A stretch of 64,000 nt of DNA from RPQJ01 sp963732375 (GTDB taxonomy: Bacteria > Pseudomonadota > Gammaproteobacteria > Steroidobacterales > Steroidobacteraceae): assembly GCA_963732375.1 (NCBI GenBank), contig CAVSZE010000009.1:1-64000 (forward strand), read 5' to 3'. Both the position numbers and the translations under genes were made by a program. The notes under the pieces are model-generated. The model saw only the letters and a program-made list of their open reading frames with translations. It was not told where the DNA came from and made no database searches. Of this stretch, positions 16,446-29,812 are shown one piece after another (position 1 is the stretch's first letter; each line of letters starts with the position of its first letter).

Positions 16446-18371
16446 ATGAATGCCGTAACGAAACTGAAGCCGCGCGATGCGGCGGGCCGCCCGACCGGGT
16501 CCCGAGCGGTCGCAAAGCAGCTGCTGACCCTCGACGAGCACGTGGTCGAGATCATGAGCGACTCCGGCGAGGGAGCCCAGAAGTGCGGACAGTCGTTCGG
16601 CGCCATCGCCGCACGCATGGGCTACGGCGTCTGGACGGTCGAGATCATTCCTGCCGAGATACAGCCGCCGGCCCGCAGCGTCGCCGGCGCCAGCGGCAAC
16701 CGGATCCGGATCGGCCGCAAGCGCGTCACCAACGGCGGCGACGAGACGGCCGTGGTGGTCGCATTCAACGAGCAGGTGCTGCTCGGCAGGGTCAAAGCCG
16801 GTGAGCTGAAGCCGGGCTGCATCGTTCTGCTCGAGAACATGTGGGCCGAGAGCGCCGACCCGAAGATCGTCGCGCAGTACGTGGAAACCCGCGACCGCCT
16901 GTTCGCCGAAGGCTATCGGGTCCACGAAGTACCCATGGAGCGTGAGTGCAAGGCGCTGGTCCCTGACCCGCGCAAGGGCAAGAACATGTTCGTGCTCGGG
17001 ATGCTGTGCAACCTGTACAGCATGGACATGGACCTTGCGCGTGAGCAGATCGCGTTCATCTTCGGCAAGAAATCCGACAAGGTCATCCAGTCGAACGTCG
17101 CGCTGCTCGAGGCGGGCTGGGGATGGGCCGAGGACAACCTCGACTTCAAGTACAGCATTCCCGCAACGCCTTCGACCGATGCGCAGGTGGTGCTGAACGG
17201 CAACACCGCGCTGGCGCTCGGCGTGCTCGCCTCAGGCATGGACATCTGCGCGATGTACCCGATCACGCCGGCGACCTCGGCTTCGCACTACCTGAGCGAT
17301 ATCTTCGAGAAGGCCGGCGGCATCGTGCACCAGGCGGAGGACGAGATCGCCGCATGTGCGTTTGCGATCGGCGCGTCCTACGCCGGAAAGGTCGCGGTGA
17401 CGATCACGTCGGGGCCGGGGTATTCGCTGAAGCAGGAGGGCATCGGACTCGCCGTCATGGCAGAGATCCCGCTCGTGGTCGTGAACGTGCAGCGCGGCGG
17501 CCCGAGCACGGGCCAGCCGACCAAGGTGGAGCAGGGGGACCTGTTCACCGTCATGTTCGGCAGCCACGGCGACGCGCCCAAGGTCGTCTTTGCGGTAAGC
17601 ACCATCGAGGACTGTTTCTACTCGATGATAACGGCGCGTCGGATCGCCGAGACGTTCAACATGGTCGTCGTGGTGCTGTCGGACGCGTCGCTCGCGACCG
17701 CGCAGCAGCCATTCACGCGGCCACAGTTCGATGCAAACTGGCTCGCGCCGCCCATCGACCAGAACCCTGTGCCGGAAGGCGCGCGCCCGTACGACTGGGA
17801 CCCGGTGACAGGACTCAGCCGCCGCTTCTCGCCAGGTCAGCCGGGCGGAATGCACACGCTGACCGGCCTCGCTCACGACGAGTCGAGCCGCGTCGCCTAC
17901 GACCCGGACATCAACGAACGGGCCCTGCATGCCCGCAGCCTCAAGCTCGCAGCGTTCCAGAAAACGCTGGCACCACCGCCGGTGTTCGGCGGTGACTCGG
18001 GCGACCTGCTGATCGTCGGCTGGGGCAGCACCAGGGGCGCGATCGAGGAGGCAGTCGAGCGCCTGCGCGGCGAAGGCCACAAGGTGTCGTCCATGCACCT
18101 GACCTTCCTGCAGCCGATGCAGCCGGGCATCAAGGAAGTCCTGAAGCGCTTCCGGCACGTGATGACCGTCGAAGGAAACTGGTCCGACGATCCGGATGAT
18201 CCGCTGATTGACGAGACCAACCGCCGCTATTCCGCGCTCGCGATGCTGCTCAGGGCGCGTTACCTGGTCGATGTCGACTGCTGGACCGAAGTGCGCGGCC
18301 GTCCGATCAAGCCGGGCAGCATCTACGCCGAGATCCGCCGCCGCCTGGTCGCCGAGGAACTGCATTCATGA
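16446..18371 (+). CDS. korA: 2-oxoacid:ferredoxin oxidoreductase, fused gamma-alpha subunit
   Basis: The 641-residue protein starts at ATG 16446 with GAGG 8 bases upstream, 4 bases after the NfnB-like gene. Residues about 30-200 form the gamma domain (SDSGEGAQKCGQSFGAIAAR, then VVAFNEQVLL). From about 235 onward the alpha, pyrimidine-binding domain carries MYPITPATSASHYL, HQAEDEIAACAFAIGASYAG, TSGPGYSLKQEGIGLAVMAE and NVQRGGPSTGQPTKVEQGDL. A transketolase C-like region follows near LLIVGWGSTRGAIEEAVE. With KorB it decarboxylates a 2-oxoacid, most likely 2-oxoglutarate, to an acyl-CoA while reducing ferredoxin. Substrate choice is inferred from family and context. Confidence 0.9.
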   Translation: MNAVTKLKPRDAAGRPTGSRAVAKQLLTLDEHVVEIMSDSGEGAQKCGQSFGAIAARMGYGVWTVEIIPAEIQPPARSVAGASGNRIRIGRKRVTNGGDETAVVVAFNEQVLLGRVKAGELKPGCIVLLENMWAESADPKIVAQYVETRDRLFAEGYRVHEVPMERECKALVPDPRKGKNMFVLGMLCNLYSMDMDLAREQIAFIFGKKSDKVIQSNVALLEAGWGWAEDNLDFKYSIPATPSTDAQVVLNGNTALALGVLASGMDICAMYPITPATSASHYLSDIFEKAGGIVHQAEDEIAACAFAIGASYAGKVAVTITSGPGYSLKQEGIGLAVMAEIPLVVVNVQRGGPSTGQPTKVEQGDLFTVMFGSHGDAPKVVFAVSTIEDCFYSMITARRIAETFNMVVVVLSDASLATAQQPFTRPQFDANWLAPPIDQNPVPEGARPYDWDPVTGLSRRFSPGQPGGMHTLTGLAHDESSRVAYDPDINERALHARSLKLAAFQKTLAPPPVFGGDSGDLLIVGWGSTRGAIEEAVERLRGEGHKVSSMHLTFLQPMQPGIKEVLKRFRHVMTVEGNWSDDPDDPLIDETNRRYSALAMLLRARYLVDVDCWTEVRGRPIKPGSIYAEIRRRLVAEELHS

Positions 18372-19327
18372 GCGCCGCAAGTGTCTGCCTGCACAGGTTG
18401 TTCGAGCAGCATCACGTACTCGAGGATTACCAGAGCGGCATTCCGCGCTGGTGCAAGGGCTGCGGCGACAATGCAATCCTCACGGCGGTGCAGCGTCTCT
18501 GCCGTGACGAAGAATTGAAGCCCGAGAAGACCGTGTTCGTGTCGGGTATCGGCTGCTCGAGCCGGCTGCCGCACTACATGCGCACCTACGGCTTCCACGG
18601 CATCCATGGCCGGGCGCTGCCGATCGCCGAGGGCGTCAAGATTGCGCGGCCCGACCTCAATGTATTCGTGAACTCCGGTGATGGCGACACCTGCAGCATC
18701 GGCGCAGCGCACTGGATCCACGCGATCCGCTACAACATGAACATCACGATGATGCTTCACGACAACCACATCTACGGGTTGACCAAGAAGCAGGCTTCGC
18801 CCACTTCGCCGCTCGGGACGAAGAGCAACACGACACCGCGAGGGTCCTTTCTCGACGCGCTGAACCCGCTTACCGTCACGCTGGGCGTGCAGAACGTCTC
18901 GTTCGTGGCGCAGGCCGTGGACTGGATACCCGAGTCGCTGTTCCAGATCATCACGGCCGCGTTCAGGCACCGCGGCTTCTCCTTCGTCCGCATCCTGCAG
19001 CGCTGCCCGGAGTTCGTCGACCACATGTTCGAGCCCTGGGTGCACGATCCCTCGAGGACACTGATGCTCACCCACGAGAACGGCATTAGTGTCAGCCCGG
19101 CGCTGCAGAAGATCTATCGCAACCAGCTGGAGCATGATCCGTCGAACATGAACCGCGCCCGCGAGATCGCGTCGATAGACGATCCGATCCCGGTGGGCAT
19201 CCTCTACCGGAATCCGGAAGTCCCATGCTATGAGGACCTGCGTGGCGTTGCAGCGCTCCGCACCGCGGATTCCATCGGCTCCACGCTCGACGCGGAGTTC
19301 GACAAGTTCACCATCTGGCCACAATAG
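18368..19327 (+). CDS. korB: 2-oxoacid:ferredoxin oxidoreductase, beta subunit
   Basis: The 319-residue protein starts at ATG 18368, overlapping the korA stop (ATGA), with GAGGAA in front. It carries the thiamine diphosphate/Mg motif NSGDGDTCSIG (residues 102-112). The four cysteines expected for one [4Fe-4S] cluster are present: CKGC (29 and 32), GIGCSSR (63) and LQRCPEF (213). TPP pocket landmarks such as DNHIYGLTKKQASPTSP are intact, so the enzyme should be active. It forms the catalytic core with KorA and passes electrons one at a time to a ferredoxin. The only ferredoxin-like domain nearby is at the end of the next gene product. Confidence 0.92.
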   Translation: MSAASVCLHRLFEQHHVLEDYQSGIPRWCKGCGDNAILTAVQRLCRDEELKPEKTVFVSGIGCSSRLPHYMRTYGFHGIHGRALPIAEGVKIARPDLNVFVNSGDGDTCSIGAAHWIHAIRYNMNITMMLHDNHIYGLTKKQASPTSPLGTKSNTTPRGSFLDALNPLTVTLGVQNVSFVAQAVDWIPESLFQIITAAFRHRGFSFVRILQRCPEFVDHMFEPWVHDPSRTLMLTHENGISVSPALQKIYRNQLEHDPSNMNRAREIASIDDPIPVGILYRNPEVPCYEDLRGVAALRTADSIGSTLDAEFDKFTIWPQ

Positions 19328-19329
19328 CC

Positions 19330-21534
19330 ATGGACAGTCATCTCAGGTCACAGGTCGTTTTCCACCTCACCGGGCAAAGACCCGCGACGGATGCGCCGGG
19401 GGACGCGATCTCCGGGCTGCGGCCGGCGCTGATGGCGAGTTACCGCGACCTGGACTCGTTGCGCTACGACTTCCCGGTGGTGCTCTGCGGTGGGGACGAC
19501 GGTGTGCAGCCGCTGTCGGCTGTCGTGGACCGGGTGCTCAGGAAGATCGCGCCGGAAGGCGTGCAGGGCGAGGCGATGCGCCGTCGCGTGCTCGCACTCG
19601 AGAAGGAGATCCGAAGGCGGGTGACGGCCGGAGACCGGGGGCCGCTCGGCGAGTCATGGGACAGTGCGACTGCGACGCTGGCCGAGACGGTGGACGAGGC
19701 CTTCGTCGCCGACCTGCGGCGAGCGAAGGTCGCCCTCGACGTCGACGGCGAGTTGGCCGGCTGCGATGGTGCGCTGCCCACCCGGTTCCTGCGGCACGCA
19801 TGGTCGGTCGTGCAGCGCGAGAAGGCGCATGCCGCGCGCGGCCGCATCGACGGCCTGCGCATCCGCCTCGATGAAATCCTGCGCGCCGACTACATGCGCT
19901 CGGAGGCGGCGCTGCGGCAGCCCGCGCTCCAGGCGTCATTCGGGGCCGCGCACCACGAGCTGTTTGATTTCGCGGCGATGTCCAAGGTCCTGAAGCGCGC
20001 CGGTCCGCCGGGCGGCCTCGGGGAGCGTCGGCGCGCACGCATCGAGCAGTCGAAGGCGGCCCTTGCCGCCCAGCGATTCTTCGCGCCGACCGGGCAGGCC
20101 GACGTTGCGGGAGCGGCAGGTGACGCGCTCGAATATTCGTTTGACGATGCGGCCTCTGCGCTCGCTGCCTTCCGCGAGCGGCTGCCCGATCTCGTCGCGC
20201 TGCTGAAGGCGCTGCAGGTGGCCGAACTCGAGGTCGAGGGCAGTTACATCGAGGAGCTGCACGACCCGATTCTCACTGCGCTCGACCAGTCGGGCGTCAC
20301 GTCCCAGGACCTGGAGTTCTTCCCGGACTACCTGGTGTGCCTCGGTACAAGCGAGCACGGCGAGCCTGCCCGCCTGTCGGAGGCGCTCTCATCCGGCGTG
20401 CCGCTCAAGATCGTGGTGCAGGTTGACGACCTGCTCGAGGAATCCTCACCGGGCAAGGGACAGTTTTCGCTCGGCCTGCGCGGCTCCCGGCTCGCAAACG
20501 CGGCGATGAGCTTCGACGACGTATTCGTGCTGCAGTCGGTTGCGTCGAACCTGCCGCGGCTGCACTCGAGCGTGAAGAGAGGCTTGCGTCATCCCGGTCC
20601 GGCGCTGTTCAGCATCTACGCCGGGGCCGGAGGCTCTCTGCCCGCGTACCTGGCCTCGGCCGCCGCGATGCAGTCGCGCGCGTTCCCGGCGTTCACCTAC
20701 GACCCGGCCGCCGGGCCGGATCTTGCGTCGCGCTTCTCACTCGAGAACAACCCGCAGCCCGAGCGCGACTGGCCGGTGGAGAAATTCAGCTACGCCGACC
20801 AGGAACTGCAGGCCGTGACGGAGGAGGTGGCCTTCACGTTCGCGGATTTCGTCATCTGCGACACGCGTTACTCGGGCCACTTTGCGCTGGCACCACGCGA
20901 TTCCTGGGGCGACTCGATGATCCCGGTGGGCAGCTGGCTCGGGAATCCGCCGCAGGATGCCGCGAGCGGCGTGCCGTTCGCGCTGGCCGTCGACGATGGC
21001 GACATGCTGTGTCGGTTGGTGGTGGACGAACGGCTGATCCGCTCCGCGTTGCGGTGTCGAGAGGGCTGGCGCCGGCTGCAGGAACTCAGCGGTGTCCGCG
21101 ATTCCCGCATAGAGCGATTGCTCGCGCGCGAGCGCCAGGCGTGGGAGGAACAGCACCGGGCTGAGCTGCAGGCGGCGCCGATCGCGGCCCCTGTATCCGG
21201 CGCGACAGCTGCGCCTGCGGCTGGTGAGTCCGTGCAGGCACCACCGGTGCCGGCCGCCGCCGAAGTCGTCGAGCCCGAGCGCAACCCGGACGAAGCCTAC
21301 ATCGAGACCATCCGCTGCTCGACCTGCAACGAGTGCACCCTGCTCAATCCGAGGATGTTCGCCTACAACGACGACAAGCAGGCCTACATCGCAGACCTCA
21401 AGGCAGGTACCTACGCTCAACTGGTCGAGGCTGCCGAGAGCTGCCAGGTTTCGGTGATCCATCCCGGCAAGCCCTGGGATCCGTCCGAGCCGGGGCTCGA
21501 CGACCTTATCGAGCGCGCCAAGCCGTTCCTGTAG
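19330..21534 (+). CDS. Unrecognised 734-residue protein with C-terminal ferredoxin domain
   Basis: The gene begins 2 bases after the korB stop and is surely co-transcribed. Residues 1-330 are mostly helical and charged, with no motif I recognise. Residues about 330-620 are globular. One stretch, roughly 455-480 (QSRAFPAFTYDP and NNPQPERDWP), resembles from memory the region after the TPP domain in large pyruvate:ferredoxin oxidoreductase-like proteins, but no TPP motif is present. After an Ala/Pro linker (about 615-650), residues 655-734 form a single-cluster ferredoxin domain. It has CSTCNEC (Cys663, 666, 669) and the fourth ligand in AESCQVSVI (Cys705). Cysteines that form a disulfide in Thermotoga-type ferredoxins are absent. 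It is probably the electron-accepting third component of the Kor system. Confidence 0.75.
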   Translation: MDSHLRSQVVFHLTGQRPATDAPGDAISGLRPALMASYRDLDSLRYDFPVVLCGGDDGVQPLSAVVDRVLRKIAPEGVQGEAMRRRVLALEKEIRRRVTAGDRGPLGESWDSATATLAETVDEAFVADLRRAKVALDVDGELAGCDGALPTRFLRHAWSVVQREKAHAARGRIDGLRIRLDEILRADYMRSEAALRQPALQASFGAAHHELFDFAAMSKVLKRAGPPGGLGERRRARIEQSKAALAAQRFFAPTGQADVAGAAGDALEYSFDDAASALAAFRERLPDLVALLKALQVAELEVEGSYIEELHDPILTALDQSGVTSQDLEFFPDYLVCLGTSEHGEPARLSEALSSGVPLKIVVQVDDLLEESSPGKGQFSLGLRGSRLANAAMSFDDVFVLQSVASNLPRLHSSVKRGLRHPGPALFSIYAGAGGSLPAYLASAAAMQSRAFPAFTYDPAAGPDLASRFSLENNPQPERDWPVEKFSYADQELQAVTEEVAFTFADFVICDTRYSGHFALAPRDSWGDSMIPVGSWLGNPPQDAASGVPFALAVDDGDMLCRLVVDERLIRSALRCREGWRRLQELSGVRDSRIERLLARERQAWEEQHRAELQAAPIAAPVSGATAAPAAGESVQAPPVPAAAEVVEPERNPDEAYIETIRCSTCNECTLLNPRMFAYNDDKQAYIADLKAGTYAQLVEAAESCQVSVIHPGKPWDPSEPGLDDLIERAKPFL

Positions 21535-21537
21535 AAG

Positions 21538-21652
21538 AGGGGACATTCTCCTTTTTCGCTGTAGCGGCGTAGGGGACATTCTCCTTTTCGACCGATCATT
21601 GCCCTGATATCGCTGTATCCGGGAACGCGCGTCGAAAAGGAGAATGTCCCCT
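21538..21652. repeat. Palindromic element B, composite (two left arms, one right arm)
   Basis: Two direct left arms (GGGGACATTCTCC followed by a T-rich end and CG; 21538-21558 and 21571-21590) are followed by one inverted right arm (21633-21652). It fills the gap between the ferredoxin-tailed gene (stop 3 bases upstream) and gltD. A 12-base spacer (CTGTAGCG...) between the left arms resembles sequence just inside the left arm of element A. Confidence 0.85.
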
Positions 21653-21663
21653 ACGGCGGTCGC

Positions 21664-23148
21664 CTACGGCAGGTTGGTCTTGCCCATCAGGTAGCGGTCG
21701 CATTCGCGGGCAGCGCCGCGTCCCTCGTTGATCGCCCAGACCACGAGGCTCTGCCCGCGGCGGCAGTCGCCCGCCGAGAACACACCCTTGATGCTGGTCG
21801 CGTACTGGCCGTACTCGGCCTTGACGTTGCCGCGGGCGTCGCACTCGATGTCCAGTTCCTTCATCAGCGGCTGCTCGGGCCCCAGGAAGCCCATCGCGAG
21901 CAGCGCGAGCTGCGCCGGCCGCTTCTGCACCGTGCCGGGCACGTCGACGGGAATGAACTGGCCCTTGTCGTTGCGCTCCCACTTCACTTCGACGGTAACC
22001 AACGCATCGAGCCGGCCTTGTGCATCGCCCACGAACTCCTTGACGGTCGTGAGATAGACGCGCGGGTCGTCGCCGAACTTTGCGGCGGCCTCTTCCTGGC
22101 CGTAGTCGAGCTTGTAGACCTTCGGCCACTCGGGCCAGGGATTGTCTGCGGCGCGCTCCAGCGGCGGCCGCGGCATGATCTCGACCTGCACCAGGCTGCG
22201 GCAGCCCTGCCGGATCGCGGTGCCGACACAGTCGGTCCCGGTGTCACCGCCGCCGATAACGACCACGTCCTTGCCACGAGCGTGAATCGGGCTCGAATCC
22301 GGCCCGCCGTCGAGCAGCGCACTGGTACTTGCCGTCAGGTAGTCCATCGCAAAGTGAACGCCGGCGAGCGCGCGACCGGGCACGGCCAGGTCGCGCGGTT
22401 GCGTGGCTCCGGTGCAGACCACCGTCGCGTCGAAGTCGCGCAGCAGCAACTGCGACTCCACGTTGTCACCGACGCTCGCGTTGCAGAGGAAGCGGATTCC
22501 CTCCTGTTCCAGCAGGGTGATGCGTCGCGCGACGACCTCGCGCTTGTCGAGCTTCATGTTCGGGATACCGTACATCAGCAGCCCGCCCGGCCTGTCCGCG
22601 CGCTCGAGCACCGTGACTTCGTGGCCCGCACGATTCAACTGCGCCGCCGCCGCGAGCCCGGCCGGTCCGGATCCGATCACCGCGACCTTCTTGCCGGTGC
22701 GAACCTTTGGCGGCTGCGGCACGACCCAGCCTTCATCCCAGCCACGGTCGATGATCTCGGCCTCGATGTTCTTGATGGTCACCGGCGGGTCGTTGATGCC
22801 GAGCACGCACGAACCCTCGCACGGAGCGGGGCAGACGCGCCCGGTGAACTCCGGGAAGTTGTTGGTCATGTGCAGCCGGTCGAGCGCTTCATGCCACAGG
22901 CCGCGGTAGACGAGGTCGTTCCACTCCGGGATCACGTTGTTGACCGGGCAGCCCGACGCCATGCCGCTGATCAGCTTGCCGGTGTGGCAGAACGGCACGC
23001 CGCAATCCATGCACCGGGCTCCCTGCTGCCGCAAGCGTTTCTCGTCGAGGTGGGCGTGGAATTCCCGCCAGTCGGCAAGGCGCGCCACCGGTGCGCGGTC
23101 GACCGGCAACTCGCGGAGGTACTCTATGAATCCTGTTGGCTTTCCCAT
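21664..23148 (-). CDS. gltD: Glutamate synthase small subunit (NADPH)
   Basis: The 494-residue protein starts at ATG 23148 (MGKPTGFIEYLRELPVDRAP). It carries the N-terminal iron-sulfur ligands CMDCGVPFCH, SGCPVNNVIPEW and CPAPCEGSC. The FAD site is VIGSGPAGLAAAAQLN and the NADPH site is VIGGGDTGTDCVGTAIR. GltD feeds NADPH electrons to GltB for the conversion of glutamine and 2-oxoglutarate to two glutamates. It lies 78 bases downstream of gltB on the same strand, with a short tetranucleotide repeat between them. The last bases before its stop codon adjoin palindromic element B. Confidence 0.96.
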   Translation of the reverse strand: MGKPTGFIEYLRELPVDRAPVARLADWREFHAHLDEKRLRQQGARCMDCGVPFCHTGKLISGMASGCPVNNVIPEWNDLVYRGLWHEALDRLHMTNNFPEFTGRVCPAPCEGSCVLGINDPPVTIKNIEAEIIDRGWDEGWVVPQPPKVRTGKKVAVIGSGPAGLAAAAQLNRAGHEVTVLERADRPGGLLMYGIPNMKLDKREVVARRITLLEQEGIRFLCNASVGDNVESQLLLRDFDATVVCTGATQPRDLAVPGRALAGVHFAMDYLTASTSALLDGGPDSSPIHARGKDVVVIGGGDTGTDCVGTAIRQGCRSLVQVEIMPRPPLERAADNPWPEWPKVYKLDYGQEEAAAKFGDDPRVYLTTVKEFVGDAQGRLDALVTVEVKWERNDKGQFIPVDVPGTVQKRPAQLALLAMGFLGPEQPLMKELDIECDARGNVKAEYGQYATSIKGVFSAGDCRRGQSLVVWAINEGRGAARECDRYLMGKTNLP

Positions 23149-23172
23149 CGTTGCGGACCTGAAGGCTGAATT

Positions 23173-23190
23173 CTGTCTGTCTGTCTGTCT
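23173..23190. repeat. Tetranucleotide repeat between gltB and gltD
   Basis: (CTGT)4 plus CT lies 25-42 bases upstream of the gltD start on the gltB-gltD transcript (AGAC repeats in the mRNA). It is outside both coding sequences. Such tracts can change length by slippage; here a change would alter only the intergenic distance. Confidence 0.8.
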
Positions 23191-23226
23191 GGCCGGTGCG
23201 GGCAGGGCGGCGGCCGGTCGCCGTCC

Positions 23227-27840
<4,614 letters not shown>

Positions 27841-28300
27841 CGGCGGCCCTGCGTGTCGGTCCAGAATGCGTCGCCCGGGGGCGCAGCACTGCCCCGGCTC
27901 CCGTGAGCCGGATCCCCGTGCTTCGTGCGACAGGATCGTGGAAACAATATCCATATGACATGCGGAGTTGCCGGCGTCAATGCAGTGCAACAAAACGGAC
28001 TCGGCCGGCAACGGCTCGCCGGAAAACCGCCAACTGGCGTGCACTTTCGGAAATTACTGAGTTATCGGTTGTTGCGCTACGGCGACAAGATCATTCGTGG
28101 ATTTCAGTGAGGTTTCGGTCGCACTGTCGCGCCGCCTACACGGATTTCCATGCGCCAGGTGAACATAAGTCGATGATTATCAATAAATTACAGTCAAAAA
28201 TCGCATGAGCTGGTCGACCTGCCTTTGCTAGACTGCGCGCCCCAAGAAAGCCAACTGCTGGCGGGACCGGCCCTGACGGGGCGCCGCCTGAACCGAAACC
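27841..28300. other. Divergent intergenic region between gltB and rlpA
   Basis: This 460-base region is the only gap longer than 300 bases. It is noticeably AT-richer than its surroundings near 28160-28210 (ATGATTATCAATAAATTACAG). It should hold the promoters of both gltB (minus) and rlpA (plus). One weak sigma-70-like candidate for gltB reads TTGACG (27980-27975, minus) with TATGGA 19 bases on. I see no convincing gene, RNA or repeat here. Confidence 0.5.
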
Positions 28301-28726
28301 ATGTACCGATCGTTCCCCACCACTGCCCATCGGAAGAAGCTGCGCGGCCGACGCCGCGGGTTCCTCGTGCTTGGCGTGCTGGCGATGTTGCTGCCGTTCG
28401 GCGCCAGTCATGCCGCGGCCCAGGAGGGATCGGTGTCCTGGTATGGCGGCAAGTTCCACCAGCGGCCGACGGCCAGCGGCGAGCTGTTCAATGCCAACGC
28501 GCTGACGATGGCCCATCCGACGCTGCCTTTCGGCACGAAGGTGAAGGTCACGAACCTCAGGAACGGGCGTAGCGTGGTGGTTCGGGTAAATGACCGCGGT
28601 CCGTTCGTGGGTCACCGCATCGGCGACCTCTCAAAGGCCGCTGCCGAGGCCCTCGGCATGATGACGCGCGGTATCGCGCACGCGCGCTTCGAGATCCTCG
28701 GCGACAGCCCCAGCTCGGAAGACTGA
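28301..28726 (+). CDS. rlpA: RlpA-like septal/lytic transglycosylase protein
   Basis: The 141-residue protein starts at ATG 28301 and has a basic n-region followed by a hydrophobic stretch (GFLVLGVLAMLLPFGASHAAA), a signal peptide or anchor. The remainder is a double-psi beta-barrel RlpA domain: GSVSWYGGKFHQRPTASGE, the NALTMAHPTLPFGTKVKVTN strand pair and VRVNDRGPFVGHRIGDLSK with the catalytic-type aspartate. RlpA proteins cleave denuded glycan strands or bind them at the septum. No SPOR domain follows, so this is a short form. It ends 2 bases before the convergent esterase stop codon. Confidence 0.9.
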   Translation: MYRSFPTTAHRKKLRGRRRGFLVLGVLAMLLPFGASHAAAQEGSVSWYGGKFHQRPTASGELFNANALTMAHPTLPFGTKVKVTNLRNGRSVVVRVNDRGPFVGHRIGDLSKAAAEALGMMTRGIAHARFEILGDSPSSED

Positions 28727-28728
28727 GT

Positions 28729-29673
28729 TCAGGCGCCGCCGGCTGCCGCGGCAAGCGGTGCAGCCTGCGTTGTCCGCAAGGTCCGGGCGGCGATGAAGTC
28801 CGCTACCTTCCGCAAGGCGGCGCGCGATTCCGGAAGCCAACTGATGACCTGGAATACGTGCGGCATCTGCCACCAGACATCTATCTCGGAACTCACTCCA
28901 GCCTGCGAGGCGCGATCGTGGGATCGCACCGAGTCGTCGAGCAGCACCTCGGTCGAGCCCGCGTGAAACAGCAGCGGCGGTAAGCCCGCCCAGTTGCCGA
29001 AAAGTGGCGAGAGAAGGGGGTTGGTCATGTCCTGGTCCGGGCAGTAGATCGGCCGCAGCAGGTCCCTGGCATCCGGCGAAAACATCGGGTCCGCCTCCGC
29101 GTTGTAGTTCCATGACGGCCCGGAGGTCGTGAGGTCCGTGGATGGCGACAGCATCACGGCGCAATCAGGCATGGGCAGCATCGCGTCCCGCGCCTGCATC
29201 AGCGTGACCAGCGTCAGGTTGCCTCCCGCAGAGTCTCCCGCGATGGCCAGCGGCCGGTTCGCGTATCCCTGCTCGATGAGCCACCGGTAAACGGCAAGGC
29301 AGTCGTCGATGGCAGCCGGGAACCGATACTCCGGGGCCAGGCGGTAGTCCGGCAGCAGTACCCTCATTCCGGTCAGCGAGGACAGGGTATTCGCGAACTT
29401 CAAGTAGATGCCGGGCAGGTGAATGCTCCAGGCGCCGCCGTGCAGGTACAGCAACGTGCCTCGTGCCGACAGCGATGGATCGCCAATCCACGTAGCCTTG
29501 ACGCCTGCGATCTCGACCGCCTCGATCGCCACCGACAGCGCGTTGCGCGCAATGCGGGCGTCCATCTTCGCCGCATGAGCGCGGACCTGGTTGATGTCCA
29601 GTTCCGGCTTCCACATGGATTTCGTAGTTAGGCGGAGGAATGCGTTCAAGAGCCTGGCGCGAATACTCGGCAT
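28729..29673 (-). CDS. Alpha/beta hydrolase, hormone-sensitive lipase family
   Basis: The 314-residue protein starts at ATG 29673 (MPSIRARLLNAFLRLTTKSM). It carries the HSL oxyanion motif YLHGGAW, the LPDYRLAPEYRFPAAIDD segment, the nucleophile elbow AGDSAGGN, and a C-terminal acid/histidine pair near STEVLLDDSVRS and WQMPHVFQ. The family hydrolyses short and medium acyl esters, and some members act on lipids or storage polymers. It is closely similar in layout to the second HSL esterase at 39082-39993, sharing the RLAPEY(R/P)FPA, LSP(S/L)TDLT and AGSTE(V/I)LLDDS stretches. It is transcribed away from alkB. Confidence 0.9.
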   Translation of the reverse strand: MPSIRARLLNAFLRLTTKSMWKPELDINQVRAHAAKMDARIARNALSVAIEAVEIAGVKATWIGDPSLSARGTLLYLHGGAWSIHLPGIYLKFANTLSSLTGMRVLLPDYRLAPEYRFPAAIDDCLAVYRWLIEQGYANRPLAIAGDSAGGNLTLVTLMQARDAMLPMPDCAVMLSPSTDLTTSGPSWNYNAEADPMFSPDARDLLRPIYCPDQDMTNPLLSPLFGNWAGLPPLLFHAGSTEVLLDDSVRSHDRASQAGVSSEIDVWWQMPHVFQVISWLPESRAALRKVADFIAARTLRTTQAAPLAAAAGGA

Positions 29674-29812
29674 CGGTTTCTCTATCGGCGTGGCCGTTCT
29701 ATTGCAGTGCATTATTGTGGGCGCACCTGCGGCCGTGTGCCAGCCACCGAGTCGCTGCAAAGACCGGCCCCGGGGTCGCTGCGGCAAATCGCCTGGGATA
29801 CGCTTCCCTGCG

